Shown in pieces: positions 40,264-49,986 of a stretch of DNA of 64,000 nt. Position 1 is the first letter of the stretch. Every line of letters begins with the position of its first letter. A model generated the notes under the pieces. It saw only the letters and a list, made by a program, of their open reading frames with translations, had not been told where the DNA came from and made no database searches. Source of the DNA: Lysinibacillus telephonicus (lineage in GTDB: Bacteria > Bacillota > Bacilli > Bacillales_A > Planococcaceae); contig NZ_RXNR01000001.1 in assembly GCF_003966145.1 (NCBI RefSeq), positions 62,001 through 126,000 on the forward strand, given 5' to 3'. Both the position numbers and the translations under genes were made by a program.

Positions 40264-40267
40264 AAAA

Positions 40268-41788
40268 TTAGAAGAAGCCAAGCTTATTTGGACTATAGCT
40301 AACTAGTAAATTTTTAGTTTGTTGGTAATGCTCAAGCATCATTTTATGGTTTTCACGGCCTACACCGGACATTTTGTATCCACCGAACGCTGCATGTGCA
40401 GGGTATGCATGGTAACAATTCGTCCATACACGACCAGCTTGAATCGCACGGCCAAAACGATAAGCTGTATTCATATCGCGTGTCCAAACGCCCGCACCTA
40501 AGCCGTAAAGTGTATCATTAGCGATTTCAAGTGCTTCTTCCTTTGTTTTAAAAGTTGTTACTGCAACAACTGGACCAAAAATCTCCTCTTGGAAGATTCG
40601 CATTTTATTATTACCTTTAAATACTGTTGGCTTGATGTAATAACCGGCTGCAAATTCTCCACCTAGCTCGTTGCGCTCGCCGCCAGTTAACACCTCTGCG
40701 CCTTCTTGTTTACCGATATCTAAATAAGATAGAATTTTCTCCATTTGCTCATTTGATGCTTGGGCACCCATCATTGTATTCGGATCTAACGGGTTTCCAG
40801 TTTTAATCGCTTCTACACGTTGTAAAACTCTTTCCATAAATTTATCGTAAATAGATTCTTGGATTAATGCACGAGAAGGACAAGTACATACTTCTCCTTG
40901 GTTAAGGGCAAATAATACGAATCCTTCTACTGCTTTATCTAAAAATGCATCGTCTTCTTCCATAATATCTTCAAAGAAAATGTTTGGTGACTTACCGCCT
41001 AACTCTAATGTTACTGGAATAATATTTTGAGATGCATATTGCATGATTAAGCGGCCAGTTGTTGTTTCACCAGTAAATGCAATTTTGCCGATCCGAGGAT
41101 TTGAAGCAAGTGGCTTACCCGCCTCTAAACCAAATCCGTTGACAATGTTCACAACACCTGGCGGCAATAAATCTTCAATTAACTCCATTAGCACTAAAAT
41201 AGAAGCTGGTGTTTGTTCAGCTGGCTTTAGTACAACACAGTTTCCTGCTGCTAGCGCTGGTGCTAGCTTCCAAACAGCCATTAAAATCGGGAAATTCCAA
41301 GGGATAATTTGACCAACAACACCAATTGGTTCATGGAAATGATATGCCACTGTATCTTCATCGATTTGGCTGATGCCGCCTTCTTGTGCACGAATTGCAC
41401 CTGCAAAGTAGCGGAAATGATCTATCGCCAATGGTAGATCGGCATTCAATGTTTCGCGAACTGCTTTTCCATTTTCCCAAGTCTCTGCAACAGCTAATAC
41501 CTCTAGGTTTTCTTCAATACGATCAGCAATTTTGTTTAAAATATTTGCTCTCTCATTAACAGATGTTTTTCCCCAAGCATCTTTTGCTGCATGTGCTGCA
41601 TCAAGAGCAAGTTCAATATCTTCCTCTGTTGAACGTGCAACTTGTGTAAACACTTTACCTGTAACAGGCGTTACATTTTCAAAATATTGTCCTTTTACAG
41701 GTGGTGTCCACTTGCCCCCAATGTAGTTGTCATAGCGTTCTTTGAAGTTTACAATTGCTCCTTCTGTGTTTGGAAATGCATAAACCAT
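40268..41788 (-). CDS. Aldehyde dehydrogenase (acetaldehyde dehydrogenase, AcoD/ExaC type)
   Basis: A 506-residue [24 protein letters not shown] binds cofactor, [12 protein letters not shown] carries the general-base Glu, and [15 protein letters not shown] holds the catalytic Cys followed by a second Cys two residues later, the pattern of the AcoD/ExaC acetaldehyde dehydrogenase group. The conserved C-terminal [17 protein letters not shown] also fits. It probably oxidises acetaldehyde to acetate. The DUF779 gene downstream supports the assignment. No sigma-54 site is visible upstream. Confidence 0.87.
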   Translation of the reverse strand: MVYAFPNTEGAIVNFKERYDNYIGGKWTPPVKGQYFENVTPVTGKVFTQVARSTEEDIELALDAAHAAKDAWGKTSVNERANILNKIADRIEENLEVLAVAETWENGKAVRETLNADLPLAIDHFRYFAGAIRAQEGGISQIDEDTVAYHFHEPIGVVGQIIPWNFPILMAVWKLAPALAAGNCVVLKPAEQTPASILVLMELIEDLLPPGVVNIVNGFGLEAGKPLASNPRIGKIAFTGETTTGRLIMQYASQNIIPVTLELGGKSPNIFFEDIMEEDDAFLDKAVEGFVLFALNQGEVCTCPSRALIQESIYDKFMERVLQRVEAIKTGNPLDPNTMMGAQASNEQMEKILSYLDIGKQEGAEVLTGGERNELGGEFAAGYYIKPTVFKGNNKMRIFQEEIFGPVVAVTTFKTKEEALEIANDTLYGLGAGVWTRDMNTAYRFGRAIQAGRVWTNCYHAYPAHAAFGGYKMSGVGRENHKMMLEHYQQTKNLLVSYSPNKLGFF

Positions 41789-41993
41789 TGAAAATTCTCC
41801 CCTTTAAATTTATAAATTAATACCTTTTTTCGCGAAACCAAATTTATAAAAGGTATTTATATTATCTTATTATTTGAAATGATAGATTATTCGAAAAGTC
41901 CTTACTATTTTTCATTCTATTAATAATATGGTTACTTTTCTTAGAAGAAATTGTAAAATAATATTTGTAGCAAATTTCAGGGAGGTCTATCCA

Positions 41994-43205
41994 TTGCGCT
42001 TTAAAATATTCATAACCTATGTGTTGCTGTTCTTCTTTGCTTTTACTCATAGTCCATCTTCTGCAAATGAAATGGTAGATTCAAAGATAGAAATTACACA
42101 TGATGTAACAGGTCAAATAAAATTACTTAGCGAAGAACAAATTAATTACATAAAACTTTTAAAAGGAAACCAATATTACGCAACATCAATTGATGATAAG
42201 TACTGGGGAATTCAAATAGGAAATGGCAACATAATCATTCCAAAGCAATACACAACCATTGTTGATGGAGATCTTATAAAAAACACCGCTACAAGCCAAG
42301 TTGAAGTTATTTCCATTAAAAATGCCAGCATCTATTCCGAACCGACTAGACATTCTAAAGAAATAGCACAGCTTGTAAAAGATATGCGTATTAGTACAAA
42401 CGGATTAAATGGTAATTTTTACGAAATCAATATAGGAGGGCAGAAAGGGTATGTTCATAAATGGGACGTCCAAGTGGACAACGGAATTCCTATTTTAATT
42501 TATCATCACTTAGTAGTTGATCAGGAGAATTCTATTTTCAAAGATAGTACATCCGTTTACGACATTGATTTATTTAAAGAACAAGTAAAATATTTAAAAG
42601 AAAATAATTACTTTACTATTTCTTTAAAGGATTTAGATTTGTGGATGCAAAAGAAACATACTCTTCCTGGCAAAGCAGTTGCACTTACCTTTGATGATGC
42701 AAATTTATCTGTGGAGAAGCTTGTATATCCAATTTTAAAGGAAAATAACATGCACGCTACTACTTTTGTTATTGGGAACCGAGTTAAAGAAGAAATACAA
42801 ACTTTTAATATGAATTCCTTCCAGTTTGCAGGTTTTAATGAACTACGAAACATATTAGATGTCTTTGATCTTGAATATCATACATATGCATTTCATGAGT
42901 TTAATAGCAAAACAGGACGTTCTATATTGCAAGATGCATCTCCAGAAGAATTTTTAGAGGACTTTGTCAATTCAAAAAATGTAATTAAAACTGTTGATTC
43001 GTCTTTAGAGCCAAGCTATTTTTCTTATCCATATGGAAAGTATATTAGTAAATATGAGGCAATCCTTTTACAAAGCGGCGTGTCCCTTGCTTTTCTAAAT
43101 AAGGGAGGAAAGGCAACAATTGATAGCCCACGATTTTATGTCCCACGTGTACCAGTTCAAGCTAAAATGACATTGGACGATTTTATCAACGCCATTCAAA
43201 ATTAA
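41994..43205 (+). CDS. Secreted polysaccharide deacetylase with SH3-like domain
   Basis: A 403-residue exported protein. The start is TTG 41994-41996, eight bases after GGGAGG; a longer reading lacks a binding site. The signal peptide covers about residues 1-24. An SH3b-like segment spans about 106-158 (NASIYSEPTRHSKEIAQLV to GQKGYVHKWDV). The NodB deacetylase domain follows PILIYHHL, with TFDDA (232-236) in place of TFDDG, His296 and His301 as likely metal ligands, and FSYPYGKY. It probably deacetylates peptidoglycan or a cell-wall glycan. The SH3 part may bind wall. Confidence 0.78.
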   Translation: MRFKIFITYVLLFFFAFTHSPSSANEMVDSKIEITHDVTGQIKLLSEEQINYIKLLKGNQYYATSIDDKYWGIQIGNGNIIIPKQYTTIVDGDLIKNTATSQVEVISIKNASIYSEPTRHSKEIAQLVKDMRISTNGLNGNFYEINIGGQKGYVHKWDVQVDNGIPILIYHHLVVDQENSIFKDSTSVYDIDLFKEQVKYLKENNYFTISLKDLDLWMQKKHTLPGKAVALTFDDANLSVEKLVYPILKENNMHATTFVIGNRVKEEIQTFNMNSFQFAGFNELRNILDVFDLEYHTYAFHEFNSKTGRSILQDASPEEFLEDFVNSKNVIKTVDSSLEPSYFSYPYGKYISKYEAILLQSGVSLAFLNKGGKATIDSPRFYVPRVPVQAKMTLDDFINAIQN

Positions 43206-43298
43206 TGAATGACGATTTCTACTTACGACAACACTAGTAAGGTCAAAAGTTTTTTTCTATTGTATACTGGTGATATTCTAAACTTATTAGGAGAATTT

Positions 43299-44000
43299 AT
43301 GCGTATCAATAAATTTTTAAGTGAAACTGGAATTGTCTCTCGCCGTGGAGCAGATAAATGGGTTGAAGAAGGAAGGATCACCATAAACGGCGAACTTGCT
43401 ACAGTTGGAAGTCAAGTAAACGAAGGAGATACTGTTTGCGTTGACGGCAAGCCTGTAAAAAAAGAAGAGGACCTTGTCTATATTGCCTTAAACAAGCCAG
43501 TTGGAATCACAAGTACAACTGAAAAACATATAAAGGGAAATGTTGTTGATTTTGTCGGGCATTCAAAACGAATTTTCCATATCGGTCGTCTTGACAAGGA
43601 TTCTGAGGGCTTGCTGCTTCTAACCAATGATGGGGATATTGTTAATGAGATATTACGTGCAGAAAATCAGCATGAAAAAGAATATGTCGTACAAGTAGAC
43701 AAGCCCATTACTGATAAATTTTTAAAGCAAATGGCATCTGGAGTTGAAATTTTAGATACTAAAACGAATCCATGTTATGTAGAAAAAATTTCGTCACATG
43801 TATTTAAAATTATTTTAGAACAAGGCTTAAATCGGCAAATTCGCCGCATGTGTTCCGCCCTTGGCTATTCAGTCAAACGTTTGCAGCGAATCCGCATAAT
43901 GAATATCCACCTGGGAAATCTTAAGGTTGGACAATGGCGTGACTTAACTGAAAAAGAAAAAACAGAACTATTTAAACAACTAAATTACAAACAAAAATAA
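43299..44000 (+). CDS. rluF: 23S rRNA pseudouridine synthase, RluF/RsuA family
   Basis: A 233-residue protein. The S4 RNA-binding domain spans about residues 1-60 ([20 protein letters not shown]), and the catalytic domain has [16 protein letters not shown] with catalytic Asp99 and [15 protein letters not shown]. The family isomerises a uridine in rRNA; RluF-type targets 23S U2604, but RluB or RsuA specificity cannot be excluded. The ATG at 43299-43301 follows TTAGGAGAAT. The in-frame ATG 90 bases upstream lacks a site. It is followed by a strong terminator. Confidence 0.82.
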   Translation: MRINKFLSETGIVSRRGADKWVEEGRITINGELATVGSQVNEGDTVCVDGKPVKKEEDLVYIALNKPVGITSTTEKHIKGNVVDFVGHSKRIFHIGRLDKDSEGLLLLTNDGDIVNEILRAENQHEKEYVVQVDKPITDKFLKQMASGVEILDTKTNPCYVEKISSHVFKIILEQGLNRQIRRMCSALGYSVKRLQRIRIMNIHLGNLKVGQWRDLTEKEKTELFKQLNYKQK

Positions 44001-44037
44001 AAAAAGTGGGAGGCGTTAAAGCTCTTCCCACTTTTTT
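44001..44037 (+). terminator. Intrinsic terminator after rluF (bidirectional)
   Basis: AAAAAGTGGGA pairs with TCCCACTTTTT and runs into further Ts. The A/T flanks on both sides let it also stop transcripts from the liv operon on the other strand. Confidence 0.9.
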
Positions 44038-44077
44038 TCATTCTGTACAGAAAGCGTCAGCGACAGGCACAACTTCA

Positions 44078-44094
44078 CCAAGCCGTAATTGATT
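44078..44094. repeat. Short repeat abutting livF stop (copy D, inverted)
   Basis: CCAAGCCGTAATTGATT is the reverse of AATCAATTACGGCTTGG, the opening of copies A to C with one extra change. It touches the livF stop codon. Just before it, TGTACAGAAAGCGTCAGCGA (44044-44063) resembles the GTACAGAAA and CGAAAGCGTAGCGACAG words of the composite element at 39146-39478. Confidence 0.55.
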
Positions 44095-44802
44095 TTACAA
44101 CCCTCCAAGATAAGCCGCTTTAACTTGTTCACTTTCTTGAAGTTCTTTCGCCGTACCTGACAACACAATTTTACCTGTTTCTAAAACATAAGCACGGTCT
44201 GCAATTGAAAGTGCCATGTTCGCATTTTGTTCTACAAGTAAAACAGTTGTCCCTTGGCTGTTTACTGTTTTAATAATTTCAAAAATCTTTTTTACGACAA
44301 GTGGCGCCAATCCCATTGATGGCTCATCCATTAATAACAGTTTCGGCTTTGCCATTAGTGCGCGTCCCATAGCTAACATTTGCTGTTCCCCACCGGATAA
44401 GGTCCCTGATAGCTGTTTGCGTCGTTCATCTAAAATTGGGAACAATTCATACACATAGTCTATATCCTTTTTTATACCATCACGATCATTGCGTAAATAT
44501 GCGCCTAATTCCAGATTTTCTTCTACCGACATATTTGAAAATACACGGCGGCCTTCTGGTACATGTGAAATACCACTTTTCACAATAGTCTGCGCAGGTT
44601 TACCAGCAATTTGTTGTGTTAAGTATAAAATATTGCCGTTCTTTGGTTTTAAAAGACCTGATAATGTTTTTAAAAGCGTCGATTTCCCTGCACCATTCGC
44701 CCCTATAAGTGTAACAATCTCACCTTCATTTACTTCTAAGGAGATATCTTTCAATGCGTGAATATTTCCATAAAATACATCAATGTTGTTTACTTTTAGC
44801 AT
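44095..44802 (-). CDS. livF: Branched-chain amino-acid ABC transporter, ATP-binding protein LivF
   Basis: A 235-residue ABC ATPase. Walker A is GANGAGKSTLL, the signature is LSGGEQQMLAMGRAL, Walker B is KLLLMDEPSMGL, and the switch segment is VLLVEQNAN. LivF is typically shorter than LivG, as here. With LivG it powers the importer. GAGGAGG precedes the ATG; its start shares one base with the livG stop. Last gene of the operon. Confidence 0.93.
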   Translation of the reverse strand: MLKVNNIDVFYGNIHALKDISLEVNEGEIVTLIGANGAGKSTLLKTLSGLLKPKNGNILYLTQQIAGKPAQTIVKSGISHVPEGRRVFSNMSVEENLELGAYLRNDRDGIKKDIDYVYELFPILDERRKQLSGTLSGGEQQMLAMGRALMAKPKLLLMDEPSMGLAPLVVKKIFEIIKTVNSQGTTVLLVEQNANMALSIADRAYVLETGKIVLSGTAKELQESEQVKAAYLGGL

Positions 44803-45578
44803 TAATCAATAACCTCCTCACCAAGGTAAGCCTCAATTACTTTTGGATTATTTCTAATTTCTTCAGGTGTTCCGTCCGCAATTAGTTGACCATGATCAAG
44901 TACATAAATTCGCTCACAAATCCCCATAACGAGGTGCATGTCATGCTCGATTAATAGAATCGTTAAATCAAATTCTTTTCGAATAAATGCTATCAATTCC
45001 ATTAGATCATGCGTTTCTTGAGGGTTCATCCCTGCAGCGGGTTCATCAAGTAAAAGAAGTTTTGGATTAGCCGCAAGTGCACGAGCAATTTCTAAACGAC
45101 GCTGCATCCCATAAGGTAAATTTTTAGCCAACTCGTCTTTATAAACATCCAAACCAAAGATTTTTAAAAACTCAATAGACTCCTTTTCCATCTTCGCTTC
45201 CCCTGCAAAGTGGCTTGGTAAACGTAAAATGGAAGCAAGCAGCGAATGTTTCGCCAGATTATGGTTTGCAACTTTTACGTTATCAAGTACTGATAAATCT
45301 TTAAATAAACGAATGTTTTGGAACGTACGGCTAATACCCAGTTTCGTTACTTGGAATGGTTTAAGTCCATTTAGCTTTTTCCCATCAAAAGTAATCGTAC
45401 CTTCAGTTGGTTGATATACTCCTGTTAACATGTTGAAGGTTGTCGTCTTCCCAGCACCATTTGGCCCGATTAACCCAATTAATTCACCTTTATTTAAATA
45501 CATATTTACATTTTGTACCGCTTTTAAGCCTCCAAATTGAATGCCGACTTTCTCTGCTGTTAAAAGAAGGTTACTCAT
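44802..45578 (-). CDS. livG: Branched-chain amino-acid ABC transporter, ATP-binding protein LivG
   Basis: A 258-residue ABC ATPase with Walker A GPNGAGKTTTFN, GISRTFQNIRLF (the LivG Q-loop), Walker B LLLLDEPAAGMNPQET and the C-terminal LivG extension (GTPEEIRNNPKVIEAYLG). Forms the ATPase dimer with LivF. Its start overlaps the livM stop by four bases, so the two are translationally coupled. Confidence 0.93.
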   Translation of the reverse strand: MSNLLLTAEKVGIQFGGLKAVQNVNMYLNKGELIGLIGPNGAGKTTTFNMLTGVYQPTEGTITFDGKKLNGLKPFQVTKLGISRTFQNIRLFKDLSVLDNVKVANHNLAKHSLLASILRLPSHFAGEAKMEKESIEFLKIFGLDVYKDELAKNLPYGMQRRLEIARALAANPKLLLLDEPAAGMNPQETHDLMELIAFIRKEFDLTILLIEHDMHLVMGICERIYVLDHGQLIADGTPEEIRNNPKVIEAYLGEEVID

Positions 45579-46513
45579 ACTTTAGAACCTCCTTTTTTAC
45601 CAAACTTGAATAAAGAAGTAATTTCTTTTGTTCCCATTAATCCTGTTGGACGATACAACATAACAATAATTAATACTAAAGAATAAATAATCATACGTGT
45701 TTCTGGGAAGTTTGCTAAATATGCAGAAACTATTGTTAAGAAGATCGCTGCAATTGTAGCACCTGAAAGACTTCCTAACCCACCTAATACAACGTAAATT
45801 AAAATATCAAATGACTTTAAGAAGTTGAATGTTGTCGGTTGAATAATGAAGAAGTTATGTGCATAAATAGCTCCTGCAACTCCTGCAAAGAATGAACCAA
45901 TCGTAAAGGCTACAACTTTGTAATATGTTGTATTGATTCCCATTGCATCTGATGCAATCTCATCTTCACGAATTGAAATACATCCTCGACCGTGACGAGA
46001 GTTGGTAAAGTTAGCAATCACCAAAATTGTAATTACTACACCAACAAAAGCATATGTCCAAGTCGTCATATTAGTAACGACCATACCAGCAGCTCCACCA
46101 ACATAATCAACGTTTAAGAAAATAATTCGGATAATCTCAGCAAATCCTAATGTTGCAATCGCTAAGTAATCTCCTTTAAGTCGCAATGATGGGATACCTA
46201 CTAGTAGCCCTGCTAACGCAGATATTACAGCACCCATAATAATTGCTACTGGCAATGACAATCCCAGCTTCATTGTTGCTATTGCACTAATGTAAGCCCC
46301 TACAGCCATAAATCCTGCATGACCAATAGAAAATTGTCCTGTGACCCCAATAACAATGTGTAAACTTACAGCAAGCATAATGTTAATACACATTTGGATT
46401 AATATATTTTGATAATAAAGATCTAGTATTCCGCCTGAGATCATGCCCTGTACGACTGCATAGATTACTAGTGCTAAAACAAGGAATCCCCAAAAGGCTT
46501 TAGACTTTTTCAT
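45575..46513 (-). CDS. livM: Branched-chain amino-acid ABC transporter permease LivM
   Basis: A 312-residue hydrophobic permease with about eight to nine spans. Conserved segments are GQFSIGHAGFMAVGAYISA, GIPSLRLKGDYLAIATLGF and the coupling region SIREDEIASDAMGIN. The C-terminus ends in a short basic tail. It forms the membrane channel with LivH. It lies 11 bases after livH. Confidence 0.92.
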   Translation of the reverse strand: MKKSKAFWGFLVLALVIYAVVQGMISGGILDLYYQNILIQMCINIMLAVSLHIVIGVTGQFSIGHAGFMAVGAYISAIATMKLGLSLPVAIIMGAVISALAGLLVGIPSLRLKGDYLAIATLGFAEIIRIIFLNVDYVGGAAGMVVTNMTTWTYAFVGVVITILVIANFTNSRHGRGCISIREDEIASDAMGINTTYYKVVAFTIGSFFAGVAGAIYAHNFFIIQPTTFNFLKSFDILIYVVLGGLGSLSGATIAAIFLTIVSAYLANFPETRMIIYSLVLIIVMLYRPTGLMGTKEITSLFKFGKKGGSKV

Positions 46514-46524
46514 ATACCAGTCAC

Positions 46525-47400
46525 CTACACTTTCTCACGGGCGTTTTTACCGAATATACCCGATGGTTTCAAAATTAGAATTAAAATTAGAATAACGAAT
46601 GCTGCCGCATCACGCCATAACGAATAGCCTAATGCACTTACGATTGTTTCCACTACACCTAGTACTAAACCACCAACCATTGCTCCAGGGATGCTTCCGA
46701 TTCCACCAAGAACCGCTGCAACGAAGGCTTTTAACCCTGGCAGCACTCCCATTAAAGGCTCAATTCTCGTGTAGTATACACCGAAAATAACACCTGCAGC
46801 ACCAGCTAATGCCGAACCAATTGCAAAAGTTGCTGAAATTGTATTATCGACGTTAATTCCCATTAAACGCGCTGCATCCGCATCATGTGATACCGCACGC
46901 ATTGCTTTCCCAATTTTCGTTTTATGAACGATAAATTGTAGTAGAATCATTAAAACAATTGTTACCGCTAGAATCATAATCGATTGTGAGCTAATACTTG
47001 CACCCAAAATTGAAATTGATGTATTTGGCAATACTTCTGGATATGCTTCTGGTGAAGCTCCACGGAAGAAGATTACTGTATATTCGATTAATAGCGAAAC
47101 TCCAATTGCAGTAATTAAAGCCGCAATACGAGTTGCATTTCGTAAACGTTTATAGGCAACACGTTCAATAATAACCCCTATAATCGCACAAAGTAACATC
47201 GAAATAATTAACGCTGGGAAAAAGCCTAAATCCCATCTTGCAATTGCATAGAAGCCAATAAAGGCACCAAGCATAAATACGTCGCCGTGGGCAAAGTTAA
47301 TTAACTTGATGATTCCGTATACCATTGTATATCCCAATGCAATTAAGGCGTAAATACTACCAAGTGATATACCATTTACCAGCTGTTGTAACCATTCCAT
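46525..47400 (-). CDS. livH: Branched-chain amino-acid ABC transporter permease LivH
   Basis: A 291-residue permease with about eight spans. LVNGISLGSIYALIALGYTM and GIIKLINFAHGDVFMLGAF are the LivH signatures, and AMRAVSHDADAARLMGIN is the ATPase-coupling loop. AAAGGAGTG precedes the ATG. It follows livJ by 155 bases with a terminator between, so permease expression is probably lower than that of the binding protein. Confidence 0.93.
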   Translation of the reverse strand: MEWLQQLVNGISLGSIYALIALGYTMVYGIIKLINFAHGDVFMLGAFIGFYAIARWDLGFFPALIISMLLCAIIGVIIERVAYKRLRNATRIAALITAIGVSLLIEYTVIFFRGASPEAYPEVLPNTSISILGASISSQSIMILAVTIVLMILLQFIVHKTKIGKAMRAVSHDADAARLMGINVDNTISATFAIGSALAGAAGVIFGVYYTRIEPLMGVLPGLKAFVAAVLGGIGSIPGAMVGGLVLGVVETIVSALGYSLWRDAAAFVILILILILKPSGIFGKNAREKV

Positions 47401-47502
47401 ACATTCACACTCCTTTTTTATTTAATATCTCTTAATCTTTGAATCTATGTACACATAACCAATTATCTATTGTGTGAAAATTGAAACATTAAGACTGTAA
47501 AA

Positions 47503-47526
47503 AAGGGAGGCTCGGCACGCCCCCCT
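47503..47526 (-). terminator. Terminator between livJ and livH
   Basis: On the minus strand AAGGGGGGCGTGCC forms a stem with GGCTC..CCTT-type complement (arms GGGAGGC / GCCCCCC with small mismatches), followed by TTTTTT. It lies 30 bases after the livJ stop and likely lets binding protein outnumber permease. Confidence 0.75.
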
Positions 47527-47555
47527 TGTTCTATTTAAATACGAGGTTCTCGTAT

Positions 47556-48773
47556 TTACGGATTAACTTTAGAGTTGAACTGTTGATTGCCGTCTACATA
47601 TTCTAGAACTGTTGCTGATTTAACTGGGTTGTGTTTTTCGTCAACTGAGAATGTACCTGTAATTAAACTTAAATCTTTTGTTTCAGCTAAAGCTTTTTGA
47701 ATTGCTTCGCCATCTGTTGATCCAGCACGTTCGATAGCATCTTTAATAAAGTAAACAGTGTCATATCCAAGAGCATGGAATGCGTTTGGCGACTCGCTAT
47801 ATTTTGATTCAAATGCTGTTACAAAACCTTGAATTGTTTCATCTGGATCTTGAGCTGAATAGTGGTTTGTAATAAATGTATTGTTAAGAGCTTCAGCACC
47901 TGCAAGTTCTACTAGAGTTGGAGAGTCCCAACCATCAGCCCCCATAAGTGGTGCTTCAATTCCTAATTCACGTGCTTGTTTAACAATTAACCCTACTTCT
48001 TCATAGTATCCAGGAATAAAGATAAACTCTGGATTTGCTGATTTTAGACGAGTTAATGTTGATTTGAAATCTGTATCTTTAGCAACATATGCTTCTTCTG
48101 CTACTACAGTGCCACCATTTTCTTCAATTTGCTGTTTAAATGATGCAGCTAAGCCTTTTGCATAGTCTGAAGAGTTGTCCGCGTAAATTGCAACATTTTT
48201 TGCCCCAAGTTCATTTGTTGCAAAGTTTGCTGCTACAATCCCTTGGAATGGGTCAATGAAGCATGTACGGAATACAAAATCATTGATTGTTCCATCTGCG
48301 TTTTCTGTTACGTTAGGTGCCGTACCCGAAGCTGTAACAGTTGGAATTTTGTATTGGTTTGCGATTTGAGCTGTTGCAATTACGTTACCAGAAGTTGCTG
48401 GAGCAATCATTGCTGTTACTTTATCTTGTGTTGCTAGTTTAATAGCTGCATTTGTAGCTTCTGAGTTTTCGGATTTATTATCAACTGGAACAAACTCAAC
48501 TTGTTTTCCATCAATACCACCCGCTGCATTAATTTCTTCAATTGCAAGCTCTGCTCCTTGTTTAATTGATGAGCCGTAAGAAGCAACCGCACCAGAAAGT
48601 TCTAGGTTTCCACCGATTTTAATTACTTCACTGTTTTCACCACCACCAGTTGAGCTTCCACTGTTTGTAGAAGTCCCTTCTTCACTGGAACTGCAGGCAG
48701 CTAATGCACCGACAATTAAAGATGATGCTAGAAAAATAGATGCAAATCTCTTTAAACTTTTCTTTTCTGTCAT
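47556..48773 (-). CDS. livJ: Branched-chain amino-acid ABC transporter substrate-binding lipoprotein
   Basis: A 405-residue lipoprotein. The signal peptide ends in the lipobox ALAAC (Cys27), then a Ser/Gly-rich linker, then a periplasmic-binding-protein type 1 fold starting EVIKIGGNLELSGAVASYG and including GSSIKQGAELAIEEINAAGG. It captures Leu/Ile/Val or related amino acids for the importer; precise ligand specificity is inferred. I start at ATG 48771-48773 after GTGGGGGG. The longer reading by six codons lacks a site. Confidence 0.9.
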   Translation of the reverse strand: MTEKKSLKRFASIFLASSLIVGALAACSSSEEGTSTNSGSSTGGGENSEVIKIGGNLELSGAVASYGSSIKQGAELAIEEINAAGGIDGKQVEFVPVDNKSENSEATNAAIKLATQDKVTAMIAPATSGNVIATAQIANQYKIPTVTASGTAPNVTENADGTINDFVFRTCFIDPFQGIVAANFATNELGAKNVAIYADNSSDYAKGLAASFKQQIEENGGTVVAEEAYVAKDTDFKSTLTRLKSANPEFIFIPGYYEEVGLIVKQARELGIEAPLMGADGWDSPTLVELAGAEALNNTFITNHYSAQDPDETIQGFVTAFESKYSESPNAFHALGYDTVYFIKDAIERAGSTDGEAIQKALAETKDLSLITGTFSVDEKHNPVKSATVLEYVDGNQQFNSKVNP

Positions 48774-48823
48774 ACTTTTTTCCCCCCACATTGATGATTC
48801 GTAAGATATAGATATTTCTGATA

Positions 48824-48896
48824 ATTATAATAAATAGATCACATTACATCAATAGGTAATCTAAATATTCTGAATTATACAGTCATTCTGAAATCT
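48824..48896 (-). promoter_or_regulatory. Sigma-A promoter with CodY-like boxes for the liv operon
   Basis: On the minus strand TTGATG (48847-48852), 17 bases and TATAAT (48824-48829) make a good promoter about 50 bases before livJ. Upstream of the -35 box are two motifs resembling the CodY consensus AATTTTCWGAAAATT. AATATTCTGAATTAT (48864-48878) matches at 11 of 15 positions, and GTCATTCTGAAATCT (48882-48896) matches at 9. The rest of the 504-base gap to 49277 is very AT-rich, apart from the terminator at 49128. Confidence 0.65.
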
Positions 48897-49127
48897 ATAA
48901 TGATTTGACTTTATGATTGTAAAACATTCTTTTTATTTAGTCTAGTGTGATTTTTTAGTAAATTTAGAGTTTTATATAAATTTATAATAATCTTAATACA
49001 AAATTGATGATTTTATTACAATTTCCAATTTATTTCAAATTTAAATAATAAAATAATAACTGTTTAATTTTTTCTTTCTTATGATTTATATGCAGTTTAT
49101 ACTAGAAGTTATTTTAAAATATAAAAA

Positions 49128-49155
49128 GTAGAGAGCTTTATTTTTTACTCTCTAC
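49128..49155 (-). terminator. Intrinsic terminator after the YdeI-like gene
   Basis: GTAGAGAG pairs perfectly with CTCTCTAC around a 12-base loop, followed on the minus strand by TTTTTATATTTT. It is 122 bases after the 49278 stop. Confidence 0.75.
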
Positions 49156-49277
49156 ATTTATCCGGATCAATTTGTTCTTTTTACGACTCTATATTTTCAA
49201 TTTAATATTTTAAATTTTTTAGTTTAATTTCCGACAACCTGGGAAGTTTTACTTTCAAGGAGGTCCTATACCAAATA

Positions 49278-49946
49278 TTATTTTTTTAGTCTATATAAAT
49301 CTCGGCTTTTATAGCCTTCACCTAAAATCTGTTTCATTTCATCGCGGCGTTTTGCTTTTGTAGCTTCTTGCTTTGCACTGTAAACATAACGGGCCCAATC
49401 TTTTTTATATCCAGGGGTCAATGATTGGTAAAATGCTAATAATTCCGGGGCATCTTCTAAGTCTTTTTCAATTTGCGGTATTAAGTCAATATAATCATCC
49501 ACACATTGGCTTGCCTTTGTAGACGTACCTTTTTTCGCTTTAGAATCCTCTTTTAAGCCGACAACTGTAAATATATCATCCAATGCAACCATGCGTGAAA
49601 ATTTAATATTACTATTTAGGACATAGCCTTCCTCATCTGCACCTAATCCAGACAATAAATCGTCGCGATGAATATAAGTTGAATAAACTTTATTATCTTT
49701 TTTCGGATAAGCCAAATATAAATACCCTTTATTATCAAGATAGTTTTTTTCTATAATTAATTTCACTATTTTTTTTAATGAATCCATATCTAAGACAAAT
49801 GCAAAAATTAAATCAAATGTATTTGTACCTAATTCTGTTTCATAATCTTTTAATTCGCTAAAATAATTAGAGTTTGTTGGTACATTTAAAAGTGCTACAT
49901 TATTATATTTTTGTAATTTTAATTTTTCAACAATCGCGCTAGCCAT
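49278..49946 (-). CDS. YdeI/OmpD-associated family protein with DUF3052-like N-domain
   Basis: A 222-residue cytosolic protein. The N-terminal half (TFDLIFAFVLDMDSLKKIVK; GYLYLAYPKKDN) looks like a DUF3052-type domain. The C-terminal part (YQSLTPGYKKDWARYVYSAK followed by QEATKAKRRDEM) is the YdeI/OmpD-associated motif. Function unknown. I start at ATG 49944-49946 after GGGGTG. It starts 40 bases after the sensor kinase gene on the same strand, so they may be cotranscribed. Confidence 0.75.
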   Translation of the reverse strand: MASAIVEKLKLQKYNNVALLNVPTNSNYFSELKDYETELGTNTFDLIFAFVLDMDSLKKIVKLIIEKNYLDNKGYLYLAYPKKDNKVYSTYIHRDDLLSGLGADEEGYVLNSNIKFSRMVALDDIFTVVGLKEDSKAKKGTSTKASQCVDDYIDLIPQIEKDLEDAPELLAFYQSLTPGYKKDWARYVYSAKQEATKAKRRDEMKQILGEGYKSRDLYRLKK

Positions 49947-49986
49947 ATATAACACCCCATAAATTTCATTGCTGCTTCTATAGAAT

